A stretch of DNA of 42,359 nt. Source: an uncultured Pirellulaceae bacterium (GTDB lineage Bacteria > Planctomycetota > Planctomycetia > Pirellulales > Pirellulaceae). The notes under the pieces are model-generated. The model was not told the DNA's origin, made no database searches, and saw only the letters and a program-made list of their open reading frames with translations. This document shows, piece by piece, positions 17,652 through 25,967 of this stretch. A program made the translations under genes and the position numbers. How positions within the stretch are numbered: the stretch's first letter is position 1; each line of letters starts with the position of its first letter. The stretch covers positions 1 to 42,359 of the forward strand of contig CAKZVF010000122.1 in assembly GCA_937921995.1 (NCBI GenBank), in the 5' to 3' direction.

Positions 17652-17697
17652 CGTTGGCACATTCGCCAACGTTGGCTGATAAAGTCAGCCGGTTTTT
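17652..17697 (+). terminator. Two further hairpins following the terminator
   Basis: The first hairpin is CGTTGGC / GCCAACG (17652-17658 and 17665-17671) with a 6-nt loop. The second is GGCTGA / TCAGCC (17674-17679 and 17685-17690), extendable by two G-T pairs and followed by GGTTTTT. The second has the stem plus T-run form of a rightward terminator and may back up the first. Confidence 0.5.
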
Positions 17698-17715
17698 AAA
17701 TTGGCTTCCAAGTGC

Positions 17716-18795
17716 TTATTTAACATCGTCCCAAGCACTGTTGATCTGCTCGCGCGTCTCAACGGATGAAAACGATGCTGCGACCTTCGTCTCAGAACGG
17801 TTGCTCGCAAGTCGAACTGGCGAGTAACTCCAACGCCGATGAAGCGATGTCATTTGCGTCTTTGGCTTGATCGGAGCCGGAGTCGCCTTGGCTTGTTTCA
17901 ACTTGCCAGAGTAGCCGTTGCTGCTGCCTTGATTCTGCAAACGATCCAGAAATGGACGTTGGCTTGCCTCAGGACGGACACCACGCGTGGCTGAATTTAC
18001 ATCGGGAACACGTGCCGCGGTGTGAGGAGACATGTTGATCGGGCTCTGAGGCGGTACCGAATAGGCCGGCGTGCTTTGATACGCAGACTGCAGTTCGTAG
18101 CTCGCGTCGGTTGAAAGCGATCTCGAAGGAACCGTTGTGCGTGTCGTTGATCCTGCCGAAGGTGCCAAAGTTGGAACGGTATCCGCAGGAAGTGTTCCAG
18201 TGTTTCCAGGCGAGTAAACCGGTGGAGCGTAGGTCGGTTGCTGAGGAGCGAAATTTTGCATCGCACCAACGTTACCCGTCGCACAAGTATTACAGCCGGT
18301 GTTGCAAGTGTTACAGTCATTGACCAATGTCGTCACGGGAACCTTGTAGGTCTCTTGGCGATAAACGGGTCGATAAGTCGTATAGGGTACGCGCTGCATC
18401 TGGTAGGTGTAGGTTGTGCACGGTTTCATGCAAGTCATCGTGCAACCGGTGCACGGATCGCTGCTGGTGACCGGGCGGTACTGCGTGACTGGAACGCGGT
18501 TCCAGTTCGTGCGATATGCCGTGTAGGGCACGTAGTTTACGACCGTACGGCTGCACGTCTGCTGACAAGTCTTAAGACATTGACCAGGCTGCAGGTTCGC
18601 AACGTTGTGGGGAGCAGCAACCGTTGCGGCGGCCGCAGGTGCGGTGTAACCGTACTGGGGGAGTGCCGGTCGCGCACAGTTTCGACGAATGCCTTGCAAC
18701 CAATCCAACAATGGACCAGCCTGAGCATCGGACACCATTGATAACTGAGTTGTCAAAGCAACAACGGTAAGGATAAGGAGTTTTGTTCGTAACAT
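17716..18795 (-). CDS. Secreted Cys-rich protein with YTV-like repeats, planctomycete surface type
   Basis: This 359-aa protein has a clear signal peptide (residues 1-26, ending DAQA). The N-terminal third holds Cys clusters (CLKTCQQTCSR, CTGCTMTCMKPC, CNTCNTGCNTC). These are interleaved with aromatic repeats of the form VPYTAYRTNW..RVPVTQYRPV and VPYTTYRPVYRQETYKVPV. Such Cys-rich YTV-type proteins have been proposed as components of the planctomycete cell wall or surface layer. The C-terminal half is Pro/Ser/Thr-rich, low in complexity and basic. The Cys pattern suggests disulfide cross-linking outside the cytoplasm. GGAG lies 11 bp before the ATG. It converges on the PEP-CTERM gene and shares its terminator. 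Confidence 0.8.
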   Translation of the reverse strand: MLRTKLLILTVVALTTQLSMVSDAQAGPLLDWLQGIRRNCARPALPQYGYTAPAAAATVAAPHNVANLQPGQCLKTCQQTCSRTVVNYVPYTAYRTNWNRVPVTQYRPVTSSDPCTGCTMTCMKPCTTYTYQMQRVPYTTYRPVYRQETYKVPVTTLVNDCNTCNTGCNTCATGNVGAMQNFAPQQPTYAPPVYSPGNTGTLPADTVPTLAPSAGSTTRTTVPSRSLSTDASYELQSAYQSTPAYSVPPQSPINMSPHTAARVPDVNSATRGVRPEASQRPFLDRLQNQGSSNGYSGKLKQAKATPAPIKPKTQMTSLHRRWSYSPVRLASNRSETKVAASFSSVETREQINSAWDDVK

Positions 18796-19339
18796 TTGTT
18801 TCTCGCTCCAAGGTTAGACTTGAAACTCATTCTTAAAAATCACTTGTAGGGATTAGCAAAACGATTCCAACACAAAATATTTTGTTGAAGAACGCAGTGC
18901 TACGTGCAAAGGTAAGACTTAATAAGGATCGTGAAAGGCAAAACGCGAGAAATTTCCCATGTTTCGAAAATCACACGTCGGGTTTTGACGGCAATCGAAT
19001 CTGGTGAATCTGGAAACTTTAGCCATTGCTGGAGTAATTCACCGATTTATTCGACAATAGCGTTAAGCTGTAACAGCGTTGCCGCTTTTGTTGATTGTGA
19101 TGAACCTAACGAGTAGAGCAGCCGTTTCCTTTTTCGAACCGAATTTCCACCACCGGTGATACGCAGCGATCGGCCGCTGGTTCGGGCTTTTCTGCCGCGA
19201 ATCGTTTTTCCGCAAATTTGAAGGCCCCGCCCGCTCATTGGCAAAAGTCCAAAAATGGACACAATACAGGCAGATTAAACACCTAATTTTAAAACCTCGA
19301 TTTTTTTTTTTGACGCAACACTAGGACCTTGGACGCTGC
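18796..19339. other. Divergent intergenic region between Cys-rich surface gene and tmk
   Basis: No credible gene is present in 544 bp. A perfect 12-nt palindrome, CAAAATATTTTG, lies at 18873-18884, about 80 bp upstream of the Cys-rich gene start, and could be an operator. A run of T bases near 19302-19311 precedes tmk. No structured RNA was recognised. Confidence 0.4.
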
Positions 19340-19936
19340 ATGTTTTTTGTTTTTGAAGGCATCGATGGTGGTGGGAAGTCGTCCCAAATCAGCCGACTTC
19401 TTTCGACGCTGTCGCAGAACAACGAGACGATTGTCTGCAAGGACCCCGGCAGCACCCATTTGGGTGAAGCGCTCCGCGAACTCCTACTAAGTAAAGGTGA
19501 CATGCCCATCGACATGCGGTCGGAGATGATGTTGTTTAGCACCGCGCGGACGCAATTGGTGCAAGAGATCGTTAAACCGGCGCTCGCTGAGGGGAAGTTT
19601 GTGATCTTAGACAGGTTTGTCATGTCGACGATTGTCTATCAGGGCCACGCCGGTAAACTCGATCCCGAAGACATTCGCACCGTGAATGATTTTGCCACCG
19701 ATGGGCTCCAGCCAGATCACACATTCGTTCTCGATATCCCCGTCGAAGTCGCGATGGAGCGTCTTGGTGATACGCGCGACCGTATGGAGTCACGCGGTAT
19801 TGATTATTTTTCCGCCGTTCGTTCGGGGTTTTTGACCGAAGCAAACGCGTGCGACAAGTGCACCGTCGTTGATGCGACCCAAACGATAGATCAGGTCGCT
19901 GATTCGATTGAGTCGGTCGTAAAGAATATTATCTGA
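19340..19936 (+). CDS. tmk: Thymidylate kinase
   Basis: This enzyme phosphorylates dTMP to dTDP, the step shared by all dTTP synthesis. At 198 aa it has normal length. The P-loop is FEGIDGGGKSSQ near the N-terminus, the substrate-binding DR motif is ILDRFVMSTIVYQG near residue 93, and the lid segment is TRDRMESRGIDYF. The usual REPGGT loop is replaced by KDPGST, a variation to note at the dTMP-binding region. The start is the ATG immediately before the FFVFEGIDG strand. It lies 63 bp upstream of holB in the same direction, the common tmk-holB arrangement, so the two are likely co-transcribed. Confidence 0.95.
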   Translation: MFFVFEGIDGGGKSSQISRLLSTLSQNNETIVCKDPGSTHLGEALRELLLSKGDMPIDMRSEMMLFSTARTQLVQEIVKPALAEGKFVILDRFVMSTIVYQGHAGKLDPEDIRTVNDFATDGLQPDHTFVLDIPVEVAMERLGDTRDRMESRGIDYFSAVRSGFLTEANACDKCTVVDATQTIDQVADSIESVVKNII

Positions 19937-19999
19937 ATCATTCAAATTTGTCTGGGCTGTTCCAAACAACCTCCGAATAACTTCCGAAGACGTACCACG

Positions 20000-21067
20000 A
20001 TGCCTTGGCCTGAAATACTCAACCACGACGCACCTTTCGAAAGGTTTCGAAGAACGCTCCAGAACAACCGTCTGGCAAGCACCTACCTCTTCGTTGGCCC
20101 TGATGGTATCGGAAAACGCGTGTTCGCCTTGAAACTTGCCCAGGCGCTGCTTTGTGAAAACGTTTCGACGCCCCTGATGCCCTGCGAAACGTGTTCCGCA
20201 TGCCAGCAAGTTGTCGCCCAAACGCATCCAGATTTGATCCGCATTTCAAAGCCTGCCGACAAAGCGTTTATCCCGTTGGAAGCCTTCATCGGCGACGCCG
20301 AACACAGGCGGCAACGCGGGCTGTGTCACGACATTGGATTAAAGCCTTATCGCGGCGGCCGCAAAATCGCCATCATCGACGACGCTGACTTTTTAAACAT
20401 TGAAGGCGCCAATTCGCTGTTAAAGACGCTGGAAGAACCGCCGCCCATGTCACTGCTGATTCTGTTGGGCTCCAGCGAACAAAAGCAATTATCAACGATC
20501 GTCTCCCGCAGTCAGATTGTGCGTTTCGAACCGCTGACCGAGCAACATGTTGCGACGGTGCTTCAGGGGTTAGAGCTCGAAACGACGACTTCGATTGAGG
20601 CGCTCGCCGCGGCCTCTGGCGGCAGTGTCGCCCGCGCGATTGAGCTCTCTGACGAAGAAGTTTACCAGTTTCGGGCGACGCTGAGGACCGCGATGGCGTC
20701 GTTGGATCCGGGGCGCGATAACTTTGGAAAAGAGATTTTGGGCTTTGTCGAATCCGTTGGGAAAGACACTGCCATGCGTCGAGCCCGTTTGCGAATGGTT
20801 GGTGATTTTTCCATCGAATTCTTCGAAGCGGTAATGCACACGGCGGTGTCGTGTGTTCCAGCTACCGATTCTGACGTGGAGGATGCGCTCGATCGGTTGC
20901 CAGAAGACCCGCAGTTAAAAGCCGAAGCCGTCGCCGTCGCAATCGAACGCACCGCGCTGATGCAGGACCAAGTGGGCTATAACGCGTCGCCGATCAACAT
21001 CATCCTGCCGTGGCTGAAAGATTTGGCGGCCTGCCTACGAGGTGCGCCGATCAGCACCGGCGTCTGA
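20000..21067 (+). CDS. holB: DNA polymerase III delta-prime subunit
   Basis: This 355-aa AAA+ protein belongs to the clamp loader that places the beta sliding clamp on DNA. It begins with LQNNRLASTYLFVGPDGIGKRVFA, containing a recognisable P-loop. A zinc module follows (CENVSTPLMPCETCSACQQ, four Cys), then the Walker B-like IAIIDDADFLNIEGANSLLKTLEEPP. The position of the SRC arginine-finger motif reads SRSQIVRF, so the Cys is replaced but the Arg is kept. The C-terminal collar domain is less conserved, as usual. DnaX and delta-prime look alike, but the length and the tmk neighbour favour delta-prime. It is convergent with the beta-CASP nuclease gene. Confidence 0.9.
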   Translation: MPWPEILNHDAPFERFRRTLQNNRLASTYLFVGPDGIGKRVFALKLAQALLCENVSTPLMPCETCSACQQVVAQTHPDLIRISKPADKAFIPLEAFIGDAEHRRQRGLCHDIGLKPYRGGRKIAIIDDADFLNIEGANSLLKTLEEPPPMSLLILLGSSEQKQLSTIVSRSQIVRFEPLTEQHVATVLQGLELETTTSIEALAAASGGSVARAIELSDEEVYQFRATLRTAMASLDPGRDNFGKEILGFVESVGKDTAMRRARLRMVGDFSIEFFEAVMHTAVSCVPATDSDVEDALDRLPEDPQLKAEAVAVAIERTALMQDQVGYNASPINIILPWLKDLAACLRGAPISTGV

Positions 21068-21115
21068 TGGTTTTTTCCAAAATCGACGGGCGAGCAAAAC
21101 TATCGCCTTTGCATA

Positions 21116-22702
21116 TTATTCCTTGAGCGCCGTCGCCAATCGAGCGATCAAGGCGCGGCGCTGTTTTGGATCTTTGACTTCGTCTAACTTGCTGGAAAGA
21201 TCCAGCATGAAGACGGCATAGTCGTTGTGCCAGTCGGTCTCCAGTTCGGTGGTCTCAATGCGTGGCTCTGGTTTTCCTTGCGATATCGGTTGAGAGCCCG
21301 GAGTCAGCTCAAAACTTTCGTCGAAGCTGGGCGTGAATATCTTGGATGTGTCGATGCCTTTGTTGCCCAGCATTTCACGCATTACTTTGCGAGCGTCATC
21401 GTCACCGTGATTTAAAAACAGCGCCCCGCGAATCGGCCCACGTTCCACCACCCAGTCCAGCAGTTCGCCCTGATCGGCATGTGCTGAATAGTTTCCCAAT
21501 CGGCGAATTTCGGCAGCTACCTTAAACTGCGTGCCGTGAATCCTGACCTGCTTGGCTCCACCGGTGATAATGTGCCCTAGCGTTCCCGGCGATTGGTAGC
21601 CAACAAACAGGATCGTTGACTCCTTCCGGTAAATGTTTGCCTTAAGGTGATGTTTAATCCGCCCCGCGTTACACATGCCGCTGGCGGAGATGATGACGGC
21701 ACCTTTTTGAATCTGATTGACGGCTTTACTTTCCTCAACGCTTTGCACAATGTGAAATCGCTCGTGGCGAAACAGTTGTTCTTCGTCCATCGCAATGTCT
21801 TGCATCTGGTCGGCGTACTTTATGAAAACACCGGTTGCTTTGCGGGCCAGCGGAGAATCCAAATAGACATCGCAGTCGGGGATTTCGTTGTTGTTCAGCA
21901 GCACACCAATGTCGTGTAACAGTTCTTGGCTGCGTTCGACGGCGAAGGCAGGAATGATGACGTTGCCGCCGCGATTGAGCCCGCGCGTTAGTTCCTGCTT
22001 GATCGCCTCTCGCCTTTTCTCCAGCGTGTAGTCGTCCCGGTCGCGATCGCCATAGGTACTTTCGCAAATGATATAGTCGTGTCCCGCAGGAGCGTCAGGT
22101 TCGGGATGAAACGCTTTCTCTTCGGGCCCTAGATCGCCCGAGAACAGCAAAGAGAGTTCTTTACCGGAGGCTTTGTCGTCGATACGCACTTCGGCAGAAG
22201 CGGATCCCAGTAAGTGGCCGGCGTTCCAAAATCGTACTTTCACACCCGGTTTGGGCGTGAACCAAGTTTCGTAGTCGACGCCCTCGATCAGCCCCAGCGC
22301 CGTCTCGGCATCCGGCATCGTGTAAATCGGTTCAACTTCCTCTTGGCCCTTGCGACGACGTTTCTTATTCAGACGCTCAGCGTTGGATTCCTGAATATAC
22401 GCTGAATCGCGAAGCATGAACTCGAGCAAATCTGCCGTCGGCGGGGTGGCATAGATCGTGCCCTTAAAACCTGCTTTTACTAATTTGGGCAGCAGCCCCG
22501 AGTGGTCGATGTGGGCGTGCGTCAGAATCAAAAATTCTGCTTGACTTGCGTCGAACGGAAACTCGCCGTAGTTCAACGATTGAGTCGTCTTATTGCCTTG
22601 GAATAGTCCGCAGTCGATCACAAAATTGCCGTGGTCGGACTCGATGTGGGAACAGGAACCGGTGACGGTGCCCGCGGCACCACAGAATGTAAGTTTGGTC
22701 AT
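21116..22702 (-). CDS. Metallo-beta-lactamase fold beta-CASP RNA nuclease
   Basis: The start is the ATG at 22702; a TTG three codons earlier merely extends the frame. The 528-aa protein has the motifs of CPSF73-type nucleases: LTHAHIDHSG (motif 2), WNAGHLLGSAS (motif 3) and LLFSGDLG (motif 4). The beta-CASP insertion then shows ESTYGDRDRD (motif A), PAFAVERSQELL, SASGMCNAGRIKHHL, YSAHADQGELL (motif B) and LNHGDD (motif C). Such enzymes bind two zinc ions and act as RNA endonucleases or 5' exonucleases in mRNA and rRNA maturation or decay. There is no KH domain of the archaeal type. A charged C-terminal extension of about 70 residues follows. The bacterial substrate is not known. Confidence 0.92.
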   Translation of the reverse strand: MTKLTFCGAAGTVTGSCSHIESDHGNFVIDCGLFQGNKTTQSLNYGEFPFDASQAEFLILTHAHIDHSGLLPKLVKAGFKGTIYATPPTADLLEFMLRDSAYIQESNAERLNKKRRRKGQEEVEPIYTMPDAETALGLIEGVDYETWFTPKPGVKVRFWNAGHLLGSASAEVRIDDKASGKELSLLFSGDLGPEEKAFHPEPDAPAGHDYIICESTYGDRDRDDYTLEKRREAIKQELTRGLNRGGNVIIPAFAVERSQELLHDIGVLLNNNEIPDCDVYLDSPLARKATGVFIKYADQMQDIAMDEEQLFRHERFHIVQSVEESKAVNQIQKGAVIISASGMCNAGRIKHHLKANIYRKESTILFVGYQSPGTLGHIITGGAKQVRIHGTQFKVAAEIRRLGNYSAHADQGELLDWVVERGPIRGALFLNHGDDDARKVMREMLGNKGIDTSKIFTPSFDESFELTPGSQPISQGKPEPRIETTELETDWHNDYAVFMLDLSSKLDEVKDPKQRRALIARLATALKE

Positions 22703-23089
22703 GCGTTTCAATTTTCGTTTGAACTGGAAGGACCCAAACGCTCCGCGATTTGAGGTTGGATCCGCTCTCGTTGTTATTTGACAATTAGTTTAACCTCAAT
22801 ACATGCGCGCCGCGACAGGGCACGGCTTGGTAAACGTGTGTATCGTAGCGCTAGATTAAAGGGACGCGGCAAAGACTTAAACCGTCCCCGAACGGTTTTT
22901 TGCAAGAGTGCGATACTCAGTCAGTTTAACGACGAGCCGGCAGGCGACCGTTTTTGGTGGGGCGAAACACGGTCGCCTGCCGGCTTGTCGTTAAACTATT
23001 ACAGACCGTCTTTAGTATCGGGAATGTGAAATCGCATGTGCCACTGAAATACCGAACTCCTCCAACGCTCAATTTGTTACGATGGTGAG
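22703..23089. other. Divergent intergenic region containing a long palindrome
   Basis: These 387 bp between the nuclease and PanB-like genes contain no convincing gene. The palindrome at 22923-22997 dominates the region and is listed separately. Confidence 0.5.
22923..22997. repeat. Long palindrome, 29-bp arms with 17-bp loop
   Basis: The arms at 22923-22951 and 22969-22997 are complementary at 28 of 29 positions, and the single difference forms a G-U pair in RNA. The GC-rich core is GCCGGCAGGCGACCG, and the arms end in AGTTTAACG and CGTTAAACT. It is intergenic, lies upstream of the PanB-like gene, and has no adjacent T-run. A REP/MITE-like dispersed element is more likely than a terminator. 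Its origin is not established. Confidence 0.85.
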
Positions 23090-23908
23090 ATGTTAAGACC
23101 ACGAAAAAAACACACCGTCTACGACCTACAGCAACTCAAAGGCAAACGTTGCCTGACTCATATTCACGTCAAATCGCCCGAGGAAGCCGCGGCGGCTGAA
23201 GCGGCCGGGCTGGATTTACTCAGCTGCAGTTTTGATTCGCCCGAGTCTCAGGCCCGATTCCCGCAGCTTGTCGCAGCCGCCCCCAACAGTTTCCTTTCCT
23301 GCGCGACGCCCAACGGATTGGCATCGCCCGAGGAAGCGATCCGAGTTGGGTTCAAGGCGATCGAGCTGGGAGCCAGTTCAGTCTACTGTTCCGCCAGTCC
23401 GCGCATCATCAAAGCGATGACCGACGAGCGACTGCCGGTGGTGGGTCATCTTGGCTTGGTCCCGCGGCATGTGATATGGACGAACTACCGCGCCATCGGC
23501 AAAACAGCCGACGAGGCGGTCCTGCTGTACGATCAGATGAAGCGCCTTGAGGACGCGGGCGCTTATGCCGCTGAACTCGAAGTCGTGCCCCATCAACTGG
23601 CCAGTTATCTCGCATCGCAAACGTCAATGATTTTGATGTCATTGGGTTCGGGATCCGGATGCGACACACAGTTTCTTTTCTCAGACGATATCCTGGGCGA
23701 CTACGACGAGCGCCCGCCCCGACACGCCAAAGCCTATCGTGATTTCGCCGCCGAACACCGCCGCCTGCAACAGGAACGCATCGCCGCGTTCAAGGAATAC
23801 GTCGCCGACGTGAACGAAGGGCGTTTTCCGGACCAAAGCCATACCATCGAAATGAAAGACGATCTACTGGCTGAAATCAAAACGAGGATCAAATCCGATC
23901 GGTGCTAA
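23090..23908 (+). CDS. PanB-like protein (ketopantoate hydroxymethyltransferase superfamily), active site altered
   Basis: This 272-aa protein has PanB length and order: YDLQQLKGKRCLTHIHV, then PVVGHLGLVPRHV, YRAIGKTADEAVLLYDQMKRLEDAGAYAAELE, GSGSGCDTQFLF and VADVNEGRFPD near the end. True PanB adds a hydroxymethyl group to 2-oxoisovalerate in pantothenate synthesis using Mg ligated by two Asp and one Glu. Here the GDS strand reads SFDS (Asp kept), the ADMPFGSY segment reads CATPNGLA (Asp lost) and the KLEGG segment reads VYCSAS (Glu lost). The distal base (LEVVP) is kept. It is probably a paralogue with a different reaction. I give no symbol for that reason. No pan genes are adjacent. Confidence 0.72.
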   Translation: MLRPRKKHTVYDLQQLKGKRCLTHIHVKSPEEAAAAEAAGLDLLSCSFDSPESQARFPQLVAAAPNSFLSCATPNGLASPEEAIRVGFKAIELGASSVYCSASPRIIKAMTDERLPVVGHLGLVPRHVIWTNYRAIGKTADEAVLLYDQMKRLEDAGAYAAELEVVPHQLASYLASQTSMILMSLGSGSGCDTQFLFSDDILGDYDERPPRHAKAYRDFAAEHRRLQQERIAAFKEYVADVNEGRFPDQSHTIEMKDDLLAEIKTRIKSDRC

Positions 23909-24081
23909 CGCCTGAATTCTGGAAGGTCAAAGTCGGATTGCGTCTCATTGCACTTCGAACGATGTGATCAAAGCGTGAAAAATCTGATAGATTTCCCCCG
24001 TTTCGCCTTTCTATCGCGAAGCTGGCTGGAAGTCGAAGATGGTCAGAAAACTAAGGATTGAATCATCCACGCGCCTTTGAA

Positions 24082-24105
24082 GTAGGCCGAGAAAAAAAAG
24101 CCTAC
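24082..24105. repeat. Small inverted repeat downstream of RTX-like gene
   Basis: A 6-bp stem (GTAGGC / GCCTAC) surrounds a 12-nt A-rich loop, 27 bp beyond the RTX-like gene stop. On the leftward strand the T-run lies in the loop rather than after the stem, so terminator function is doubtful. Confidence 0.3.
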
Positions 24106-24131
24106 CCTCTTAACGCCCTACGTTTCTTCTC

Positions 24132-25676
24132 TCAGTCCACTAGGTCGTCGATGGAAACGGTCAAAAGTGAAGGATATAAAAATGTAATTTCTTCGACGGC
24201 ATCCAGCCGCTTAGTGCCCTCGGCAATCTGAGGCATCGATATTGTTGTTGGATCACGAAGATCTACGACACGGATAAAGTTGCCATCGCGCGCTACTCGA
24301 AAGTCAGCTTGGGATCCCGTCAGCACAAGAGTGTCGTTACCTATACCTCCAACTATCCTAATGACGCCACTACCAGCGAGGAGGTCGTTTCCAGATCCTC
24401 CATCAAGAAAGTCATTGCCAACTGGCGGAGCGCTGGACTTGTTGGTTGCAAAACTTCTAGTGTCCAAAAAATCATCTCCAGCGTCTCCAAAGAGCCGGTC
24501 GTTTCCTGTGCGGTCTCTCAACGTATCATCTCCGGCTCCACCTCTAAGTAAATCATCACCCTTACCGCCACCCATCGAATCGTCGCCAGCGTTGCCGAAC
24601 AAACGGTCATTCCCGTCACCACCAAAAAGATCATCTTCCTCTGTGCCGCCGGAAATGTAGTCATCTCCGTCGTTGCCGTTGATTGCATCTTCTCCGCTGT
24701 TCCCAAAGATGACGTCGTCGTCGCCATTTCCATTGATCCTGTCATTACCGGCAGCGCCCGCGAGCACATCATCCCCATCTCCGCCCTCGATAGTGTCGTT
24801 GGCGATACCGCCGAAGATACGATCGTTGCCTTCGTCGCCGTTGAGCGTGTTGGTTCCGTTGACGCCAAGTATCCTATCGTTACCAAGCCCACCGTTGATC
24901 AAGTCATCTCCCAATCCGGCGGATATCACATCATCACCATCGCCTCCGTAGATCACCTCATTTCCCGCATTACCCTCAATGCGGTCATTTCCAAGATTAC
25001 CTTGAATGTAATCGTCTCCATCCCCACCAAAGATCCGATCGTTCCCTTCCGAACCAAAAAGCTTGTCGTCTTCGCCACCGCCATACAACCAGTCGTCTCC
25101 TTCAGCGCCGATCAATTGATCCTCACCGTCTCCACCATATAAAAAATCGTCGCCTTCAAAACCGTAGAGAAAATCGAATCCATCACCGCCATACAACGAA
25201 TCGTTTCCGGCTTCACCGTACAACCAATTGGTGCCGTTGTTGCCAAACAACCTATCATGTCCGTCACCACCATAGATACGATCTATGCCATGACGGCCAA
25301 TCAGTGTGTCGTCACCAGCATCACCATACAAATTGTCGTTTCCGAATCCTCCTTGAATGAAGTCATTTCCATCGCCTCCTTGGATCTCAGTTTTTAACAG
25401 AAGCGAGTTGGTCACGCGGTCGTCGCCATCCCCCGCTACCACAAGAAGTGTGGTGATGTCGGCATAATAAAATGTTTCAGTCAACGCTGGATCATTATTG
25501 ATGCTAACGGTGAAGCTCTCAAAATCATCCGATCCAACGAGCTCAATGACATCGTCGCTCGGGGAACCCAGAAGCTGGAGGAAGCCATTTTGAAATGTGA
25601 CACTGGCCAATAGCTGGCGAGGTTCAAGGGTTTGGTAACTGAGAGTAGAACGACGGAGTGAGCGTTTTCGTGACAT
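24132..25676 (-). CDS. RTX-type calcium-binding extracellular protein with LEPR-XLL signature
   Basis: This 514-aa protein begins MSRKRSLRRSTLSYQTLEPR followed by QLLA, the LEPR-XLL N-terminal signature of exported planctomycete proteins. From about residue 95 to 430 it consists of some three dozen nonapeptide units of the form GGxGxDxUx (for example YGGDGHDRL, FGGDGNDRI). These build a parallel beta-roll that binds Ca2+ between turns and folds only outside the cell. The C-terminal 80 residues are a separate domain with hydrophobic strands (ITFLYPSLLTVSIDDLVD). RTX proteins of type I secretion carry such ends, but no ABC exporter is nearby and the LEPR signature implies another route. It has no catalytic domain and is likely adhesive or structural. 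Confidence 0.88.
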   Translation of the reverse strand: MSRKRSLRRSTLSYQTLEPRQLLASVTFQNGFLQLLGSPSDDVIELVGSDDFESFTVSINNDPALTETFYYADITTLLVVAGDGDDRVTNSLLLKTEIQGGDGNDFIQGGFGNDNLYGDAGDDTLIGRHGIDRIYGGDGHDRLFGNNGTNWLYGEAGNDSLYGGDGFDFLYGFEGDDFLYGGDGEDQLIGAEGDDWLYGGGEDDKLFGSEGNDRIFGGDGDDYIQGNLGNDRIEGNAGNEVIYGGDGDDVISAGLGDDLINGGLGNDRILGVNGTNTLNGDEGNDRIFGGIANDTIEGGDGDDVLAGAAGNDRINGNGDDDVIFGNSGEDAINGNDGDDYISGGTEEDDLFGGDGNDRLFGNAGDDSMGGGKGDDLLRGGAGDDTLRDRTGNDRLFGDAGDDFLDTRSFATNKSSAPPVGNDFLDGGSGNDLLAGSGVIRIVGGIGNDTLVLTGSQADFRVARDGNFIRVVDLRDPTTISMPQIAEGTKRLDAVEEITFLYPSLLTVSIDDLVD

Positions 25677-25967
25677 GGGAAACCTTAGTAGTGGACCTGC
25701 AAGGCTGGGGGAATTGGTATTTTAGATTAGTACAGTCGATATATGCAGAGCTTCATTAAGGAAATCGCAGAGATAATCGTCTCGGTACCAGAAAAATCCT
25801 AAAAGATGTGGAATATGGTGTCAGACTGCTTTCGAATCGTTTGAGGCCGAACTACTTGCATTTGATTCTTTGGGGCAGCGCAGATGAAGATCTGAGCAAG
25901 TGGATGCAATGTTTGTCCACATTCGCTCACGTGCAGCCACAATCTCGTCCAAGTTTCAATTGTTGGC
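25677..25967. other. Intergenic region, nothing recognised
   Basis: About 290 bp separate the RTX-like gene start from the end of the PEP-CTERM remnant. The leftward promoter of the RTX-like gene should lie here. No gene or strong secondary structure was seen. Confidence 0.4.

Noticed and set aside
21089-21107. GGCGA/TCGCC stem between convergent holB and nuclease genes
   Set aside because: Only 5 bp with a 9-nt loop and a three-base T tail; too weak to call a terminator.
24280-24951. Rightward frames with Ser/Pro-rich repeats
   Set aside because: They are the antisense reading of the RTX nonapeptide repeat, whose Gly-Asp codons give open frames on the other strand.
24500-25400. Regular repeats that might suggest a CRISPR array
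   Set aside because: The periodicity is 27 bp of degenerate protein-coding repeats in frame with the RTX-like gene, without identical repeats and unique spacers.
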